Assembly: GCA_034429675.1 (NCBI GenBank)
Contig: DAOUFX010000382.1
Span: 1-10,377 of the forward strand
Reading direction: 5' to 3'
DNA length: 10,377 nucleotides
DNA from: JAKQHY01 sp034429675
Lineage (GTDB): Bacteria; Chloroflexota; Anaerolineae; B4-G1; SLSP01
Of this stretch, positions 7,001-10,377 are shown one piece after another. The position numbers and the translations under genes were made by a program. Under the pieces are notes generated by a model. The model made no database searches and was not told the DNA's origin. It was given only the letters and a program-made list of their open reading frames with translations. The number at the start of each line of letters is the position of its first letter. The first letter of the stretch is position 1.

Positions 7001-7692
7001 TTACGGTAACGTCCGGGACGACTGTTCCCGACATCAACGTCACCCTCGCTCCCCTCGGGTACATCACCGGAACCATCACCGCCGCCGATACCGGCGCAGC
7101 CATGCCCAACGCCGGGATCAAAGTCTACGGCGAGAATGGGGGTCCGGTCGGGGATACGGTTTACGCCGACGCCGACGGGCATTACCGGACGTCCGGACTG
7201 CCCGACGGGCACTACTATATATACTTCGACCGCAACGACTGGACATTCTATCGTTCAGAATATTACGGCCATGCAACAAACTGGGACAACGCCATCAGCG
7301 TCACGGTATCCGCGCCCGCCGCCGTCCCCAACATCAACGTGGCCCTGGGACGCGGCGGTTCGATCAGCGGATGGATATACGACGCCAAAACCGGGCGACT
7401 TCTCTCCGGGGTCTACGTCCATCTCTACAGTGCGCCGGATTATGCTTACGTGGCAGGCGCACCCCCCAACCGGTGGGGCTACTACCAGATCACAGGAGTG
7501 GGCGACGGAACGAAAAAACTGTACGCCAGCCGCCCTGACTTGTATGCCAACCAGTGGTATAGCCGCGAAATCAGTTTCGAGACCGCCCTGACCGTGACGA
7601 TCACGCCGCCCGACGACACATCCGACATCAACTTCTATCTTGAAGCGCTCAAAAAAGTCTACCTGCCGCTGGTGCTGCGGACGCAATCCTGA
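4054..7692 (+). CDS. Large exported protein with an I9-like propeptide region and eleven carboxypeptidase-regulatory-like repeats
   Basis: The protein has 1212 residues. It has a signal peptide (hydrophobic core about 17-31, likely cleavage after GGQA near residue 40). Residues about 53-118 resemble a subtilase propeptide (inhibitor I9): a helix LSPADRERLLAQLRARY and then LRGLPGVAFADI. No peptidase follows. From residue 134 there are eleven tandem beta-sandwich units of 94-100 residues, starting near 134, 232, 326, 421, 519, 617, 711, 811, 907, 1002 and 1102. Each has the pattern ITGxVT...V.VYAY...G.Y...GL..G.YRVYF...EYYxN...A..VTV......INA.L, typical of CarboxypepD_reg/Cna-B-like domains. 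The end is KKVYLPLVLRTQS. The repeats have drifted and vary in length, so this is not a recent amplification. The likely role is a cell-surface or secreted structural or adhesive scaffold; no catalytic site is visible. Its stop is followed after one base by the UvrA-like gene. Confidence 0.9.
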   Translation: MSFSQFHPTKMSALQRVLIVLILGILCLLIAGHSHVGGQAEPPGAAPATPQPYATFQLALAPTLSPADRERLLAQLRARYRGDVVPVGNLGARVAAPAGALSELRGLPGVAFADIAADSTTNRTMTPATITANGAITGVITDDGSGDPINNVGVCAYQQSPYIYNCGASDASGVYSISTPGGAYRLTFYPVDLHISEYYDNVSPNQWEDTTLVTVHDDTVTPNINAGLALGVYVGGQITAEAGGHPIQNAQITLSGGNYSVNGYSDSGGVYTTTPGLPPGDYQVFFYAFSYAREYYDNVYIASQATPLVVTTTHRLGINAAMTAAASISGTVTGDGPLQNVAVSAYYGDYDQFVTNETTNSEGHYQVYALAPVVHKLQFYDNNGQYLGEWYQDKSSWETADPIALTAGVTTTVDAQLNRGSAIAGTVVAEDGGAPLENIGVTTYYADTGNYAGYDATDASGEYRIGGLAPENYRIYFEDSLGRYLGEYYNNRADFYTADIVTLGSAMTQTINAELATGGRITGRLVDGTGGAGIANVNVNARCMNADRPGGYATSDAQGYYTMTNLYTGIYRVNFQPPPPYSGLYYENSQTSDLFTPVSVTTGITTPHIDAGLRRGYWITGVVSGPPALGGIAVNAYYSNRDYSVAQTSTANNGSYTLGPLTSGPYRVYFMPNSLYAGEWYNDAYRYRDAQIVNLTDHTVSDVNAHLETGGRITGTVTGTDGAPVAWADVRIYPAESEAMLLSAGADAQGRYATGLGLPDGTYDVEFNAPPGYVTQWYQHAAGRGNATPVTITAGSTVTGVNAVLTIYETGAITGAVTAADTAAPLSAWVYAYDDYGRQIRNTYANGGAYVLNKLPPGAYRILFDSPPAPYVGTYYHSQPAFSNAERITVTANMTVTHIDQALQRGGSITGTVSGPDGIPGVAVYAYRRSPTYFSKSTYTGLNGDYRLDGLDAGSYSVRFTPTAPYPRLWYANAFNESQAEPVTVTSGTTVPDINVTLAPLGYITGTITAADTGAAMPNAGIKVYGENGGPVGDTVYADADGHYRTSGLPDGHYYIYFDRNDWTFYRSEYYGHATNWDNAISVTVSAPAAVPNINVALGRGGSISGWIYDAKTGRLLSGVYVHLYSAPDYAYVAGAPPNRWGYYQITGVGDGTKKLYASRPDLYANQWYSREISFETALTVTITPPDDTSDINFYLEALKKVYLPLVLRTQS

Positions 7693-7693
7693 T

Positions 7694-10377
7694 ATGACCA
7701 CCCACATCAACGGCGCGCAGGAGCACAATCTCCAAAACATTGACGTCGAATTCGCAGACGGCCTGACCGTCGTCACCGGCGTGTCCGGCTCCGGCAAGAC
7801 CTCGCTGGTCTTCGACACGCTCTATCACGAGGCGCAACGGCGCTTCCTCGAAATCTTTTCGTTGGGGAAGCGCCTGGCGCCGGCGCACGTGCGCAGCGTC
7901 ACCGGGGTCGGGCCGGCGGTCGCCGTCGGGCAGAACCTGCTCAACCGCAACCCCGCCTCGACGCTGGCCACTGCCTCCGGCCTGCACCCGTTCCTGCGCC
8001 TGCTCTACGCCCGCTTCGGCGAGCGCACCTGCGCCCGCTGCGGATCGCCCATCGCCGTGCTCGCCGAGGACGACATCGTGGAGCACATCGTCGCGGAGTC
8101 CGGGCGCGGCCCGCTGGCGCTCTTCGCCCCGCTGGTTCACGGCGCGAAGGGCAGCCACCGCACGCTGCTGGCGCTGCTGCGCCAGACCTGCGACGCCGGC
8201 GCGGTGTGGGTGGACGGGCAGCCCTACACCGGCGACAGCCCGCCGCTCTTGCCCGATACCCCCCACGACATCGCCGTGCAGATCGCCGCCATCGCACCCG
8301 GCGCCGCCGCCGCCATCGTCCGCGCCGCCCTCCAACAAGCGTGGGCGCTGGGCGCGAACGCGGTGCGGGTGGCGAATTACGAATTACGAATGACGAATGG
8401 CGGGTCAGCGGATGAGCAGGTCAGCGAGTCAGCGGGTGAGCGGGTGAGCGAATTACGAATGACGAATCACGAATTACCAGCAATGGATTCCGAAGTTCAC
8501 GCTTCACGCTTCACGTTTCACGCTTCACGTTTCACGTCTGACCAATCCAAAATCCAAAATCAAAAATCAAAAATCTTCTCCCGCGCTCCCGTCTGCGCGA
8601 CCTGCGGCGCGTGGTTTGGGGAGCTGTTGCCCACGCACTTCAACCGGGCGTGCCCGGCCTGCGGCGGCGCGGGCTGCGCCGACTGCGCGCACACCGGGCT
8701 GCATCCGTCCGCCGCCGCCGTCGCCTGGGACGGGCTGAAGCTGCCCGATCTGCTGGCGCTGTCGGTGGACGAGGCGCACACGCGCTTCGCGCAAGCCGAT
8801 CTGCCGGCGACCGCCGGACGGCTGGCCGGCGAGATCGCCCGGCGGCTGGAGGCGCTGCGCCGCGTGGGCCTGGGCTACATCGCGCTCGACCGCTCCTCCC
8901 CCACCCTCTCGCGGGGCGAGTCGCAGCGGGTGCGGCTGGCCGTCGCGCTCACCAGCCGCCTGGAGGATGTGCTCCACGTCCTCGACGAGCCCACCATCGG
9001 GCTGCACCCCGCCGACGTCGCCCGGCTGCTGCCGGCGTTCCGCGATCTGGGCGGGCCGGTCGTCTACGTCGAACACGACCGCATCGCCGCCGCCTGCGCC
9101 GATCACGCGCTCGACATCGGGCCGGGCGCGGGTAGCGACGGCGGGCGACTGCTCTTCGCCGGGACGCCCGCCGGGTTGTGGCAGGCCGACACCGCCACCG
9201 GGCGCTACTTCAGTTTGCGCGAGCGGGTAAGCCGCCCGGAGCGCCGCCCCGATCCCGGCGAGTTACTCACCGTGCGGGGCGCATCCCTGCGCACGCTGCG
9301 CGGCTTCGACGCCCCCATCCCGCTGGGACGGCTCACCGTCGTCACCGGCGTGTCCGGCTCCGGCAAGAGCACCTTCGTGGAGGACGTGCTGGCCGCGTCG
9401 CTGGCTGCCGGGGAACCGGTGGGCTGCAACGCGCTGGACGGCCCCCGGATCAAGGCGGTGATGGTGGACCAGAGCCCCATCGGACACAACCCGCGCTCCA
9501 ACCCGGCGACCTACACCAAACTGGCGGACGTGGTGCGCGATCTCTTCGCCGCCGCGACGGGCCTTTCGCCCTCGCACTTCTCGTTCAACCGCCCCGCAGG
9601 CCAGTGTCCGGCCTGCGAGGGGCTGGGCGCCGTCGAAGTGACGCTGCGCTATCTGCCCTCCACCTGGATTCCCTGCGCGGCATGCGACGGCGCGCGCTTC
9701 TCCGACGAAGTGCTGAACGCCGCCGCAACCTTCGGGGACGGCGCAGCGGCCCGCAATCTCAACATCGCCGACTTCTACGCGCTCCCCATCCGCGAAGCCG
9801 CGCCGCTGCTGACCCAATCGCCGCACCTCACCGCCGGGGCCAGACGCATCGCGCAGCCCATCACCCGGGCGCTCGAAGACATCGGCCTGGGCTACCTGAC
9901 CCTCGGCCAGCCCTCGCCCACCCTCTCCGGCGGCGAAGCGCAGCGGGTCAAACTGGCGAAGTTCCTGGGCCAGCGCTCCCTGGAAGGGCAAATGCTCATC
10001 CTGGACGAGCCCTCGACGGGGCTGCACCCGCAGGACGTCGCCGGCCTGCTCACCGTGCTCGACCGCCTGGCGCGGCACGGCGCCGCCGTCGTCGTCGTCG
10101 AGCACAACAGCGACATCATCCGCGCCGCCGACTGGGTGCTCGACCTCGGCCCCGGCGCCGGCCCGTCCGGCGGCAGCCTGATCTACGCCGGCCCGCCGGA
10201 CGGCCTCGACGGGGCGGAGGGGTCGGTGACGGGGCGGGCGTTGCGGGAAGAGGCGGAGTTGCGAATTACGAATAGCGAATCGCGAATCACGAATGGCGAA
10301 TCAGCGGATCAGCGGGTGAGCGGGGAAGCGGCGGAGGCCGGCCACGAAGGGGACACGAATACACGAATCCCGCCCTC
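7694..10377 (+). CDS. UvrA-family ABC ATPase (UvrA paralogue) with in-frame repeat insertion, open at the right edge
   Basis: 894 codons are visible, all in one frame. Both halves of a UvrA are present. The first has Walker A GVSGSGKT (29-36), the UvrB-binding-like region (about 117-225, with APLVHGAKGSHRTLL), zinc finger one CATC...CPAC (301-323), an ABC signature LSRGESQR (405-412) and Walker B LDEPTIGLHP (430). The second has Walker A GVSGSGKS (552-559), DQSPIGHNPRSNPATYT (from about 593), zinc finger two CX2CX19CX2C (638-664), LSGGEAQR (744-751) and LDEPSTGLHP (770). UvrA recognises damaged DNA in excision repair; relatives give drug resistance. The insertion domain normally lying after zinc finger one is missing: CPACGGAGCADCAHTGLHP runs straight on. 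Residues 228-294 are encoded by tandem repeats, and the tail after ALREEAEL is repeat-encoded too. The ATG is one base after the previous stop and has no Shine-Dalgarno sequence. It could be a functional class II-type UvrA or a decaying paralogue; conserved motifs favour the former. Confidence 0.85.
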   Translation, partial: MTTHINGAQEHNLQNIDVEFADGLTVVTGVSGSGKTSLVFDTLYHEAQRRFLEIFSLGKRLAPAHVRSVTGVGPAVAVGQNLLNRNPASTLATASGLHPFLRLLYARFGERTCARCGSPIAVLAEDDIVEHIVAESGRGPLALFAPLVHGAKGSHRTLLALLRQTCDAGAVWVDGQPYTGDSPPLLPDTPHDIAVQIAAIAPGAAAAIVRAALQQAWALGANAVRVANYELRMTNGGSADEQVSESAGERVSELRMTNHELPAMDSEVHASRFTFHASRFTSDQSKIQNQKSKIFSRAPVCATCGAWFGELLPTHFNRACPACGGAGCADCAHTGLHPSAAAVAWDGLKLPDLLALSVDEAHTRFAQADLPATAGRLAGEIARRLEALRRVGLGYIALDRSSPTLSRGESQRVRLAVALTSRLEDVLHVLDEPTIGLHPADVARLLPAFRDLGGPVVYVEHDRIAAACADHALDIGPGAGSDGGRLLFAGTPAGLWQADTATGRYFSLRERVSRPERRPDPGELLTVRGASLRTLRGFDAPIPLGRLTVVTGVSGSGKSTFVEDVLAASLAAGEPVGCNALDGPRIKAVMVDQSPIGHNPRSNPATYTKLADVVRDLFAAATGLSPSHFSFNRPAGQCPACEGLGAVEVTLRYLPSTWIPCAACDGARFSDEVLNAAATFGDGAAARNLNIADFYALPIREAAPLLTQSPHLTAGARRIAQPITRALEDIGLGYLTLGQPSPTLSGGEAQRVKLAKFLGQRSLEGQMLILDEPSTGLHPQDVAGLLTVLDRLARHGAAVVVVEHNSDIIRAADWVLDLGPGAGPSGGSLIYAGPPDGLDGAEGSVTGRALREEAELRITNSESRITNGESADQRVSGEAAEAGHEGDTNTRIPP
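8371..8576 (+). repeat. Composite tandem-repeat block inserted in frame in the uvrA-like gene
   Basis: Four sub-blocks follow one another. GAATTACGAAT/GAATGACGAAT units occur at 8373-8400 and again at 8449-8476. A GTCAGCGG/GTGAGCGG-rich stretch lies at 8404-8450. Six perfect-register tandem 7-mers TTCACGC or TTCACGT occupy 8496-8537. Four tandem 7-mers ATCCAAA or ATCAAAA plus ATC occupy 8545-8575. Base composition is clearly more AT-rich than the flanking coding sequence. In the uvrA frame there is no stop codon, and the peptide includes NYELRMTN, SELRMTNHEL, FHASRFT and SKIQNQKSKI. I recall this kind of sequence as intergenic filler in Chloroflexota and cyanobacteria. Confidence 0.9.
10260..10369 (+). 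repeat. Second repeat patch at the 3' end of the uvrA-like reading frame
   Basis: The segment 10260-10300 is built from GCGAATTAC, GAATAGC, GAATCGC, GAATCAC and GAATGGC units. It is followed by TCAGCGGATCAGCGGGTGAGCGG (in two adjacent parts, 10301-10323) and, near 10343-10368, by CACGAAGGGGACACGAAT and ACACGAAT. The first two parts belong to the same families as the block at 8371-8576. The reading frame stays open and encodes ELRITNSESRITNGESADQR after the end of the recognisable UvrA domain. Confidence 0.8.

Noticed and set aside
8371..8576. CRISPR-like array
   Set aside because: Units are 7-12 bases, contiguous or nearly so, of several unrelated families, and without 30-base unique spacers.
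9178..10275. Plus-strand frame of 365 codons near the right end
   Set aside because: It overlaps the uvrA-like gene in another frame, is extremely Arg/Pro-rich, and the UvrA motifs lie in the other frame.
7694..10377. Interpreting the uvrA-like gene as a pseudogene split by the repeat block
   Set aside because: The frame is unbroken through both repeat patches, and both Walker A, both Walker B and the zinc-finger cysteines are intact.

Overview
The window reads as a GC-rich bacterial chromosome segment, most likely from the phylum Chloroflexota (Anaerolineae/Caldilineae/Ardenticatenia-type lineages). That placement is inference from three things. A large secreted repeat protein ends in a KVYLPLVLR-type tail. 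There is a very small DUF5679-type zinc-ribbon gene. Low-complexity repeats of the AATTACGAAT / TTCACGC / ATCCAAA / GTCAGCGG kind lie between genes or inside reading frames. No 16S gene or other decisive marker is present.

Left part (1-3260), minus strand. The first 15 codons of a nucleotidyltransferase gene (LAAGxxR motif) run off the left edge. They are preceded by an excellent promoter placed so that the mRNA would be nearly leaderless. Upstream of it lies a two-gene unit: a large membrane protein with a C-terminal endonuclease/exonuclease/phosphatase (EEP) domain, followed by an SGNH/GDSL esterase with an N-terminal beta-sandwich (CE2-like).

Middle part (3261-4053) is AT-richer and mostly non-coding. 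It holds a 51-codon zinc-ribbon gene (3529-3684, plus strand) with its own promoter, a 5' stem-loop and a Rho-independent terminator. On either side, in the same orientation, lies a long hairpin with the same GGGGTACC apex and a partly shared 3' flank. These look like two copies of one repeat or RNA element.

Right part (4054-10377), plus strand. A 1212-residue exported protein has a signal peptide, a region resembling a subtilase (I9) propeptide with no protease after it, and eleven roughly 97-residue carboxypeptidase-regulatory-like beta-sandwich repeats. One base after its stop starts a UvrA-family ABC ATPase, open to the right edge (894 codons visible). Between its UvrB-binding-like region and first zinc finger the gene carries about 68 codons of intergenic-type tandem repeats that stay in frame. 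It has lost the usual UvrA insertion domain, and its C-terminus runs in frame into a second patch of the same repeat family. The repeat-bearing UvrA paralogue and the paired GGGGTACC hairpins are the most unusual items here.
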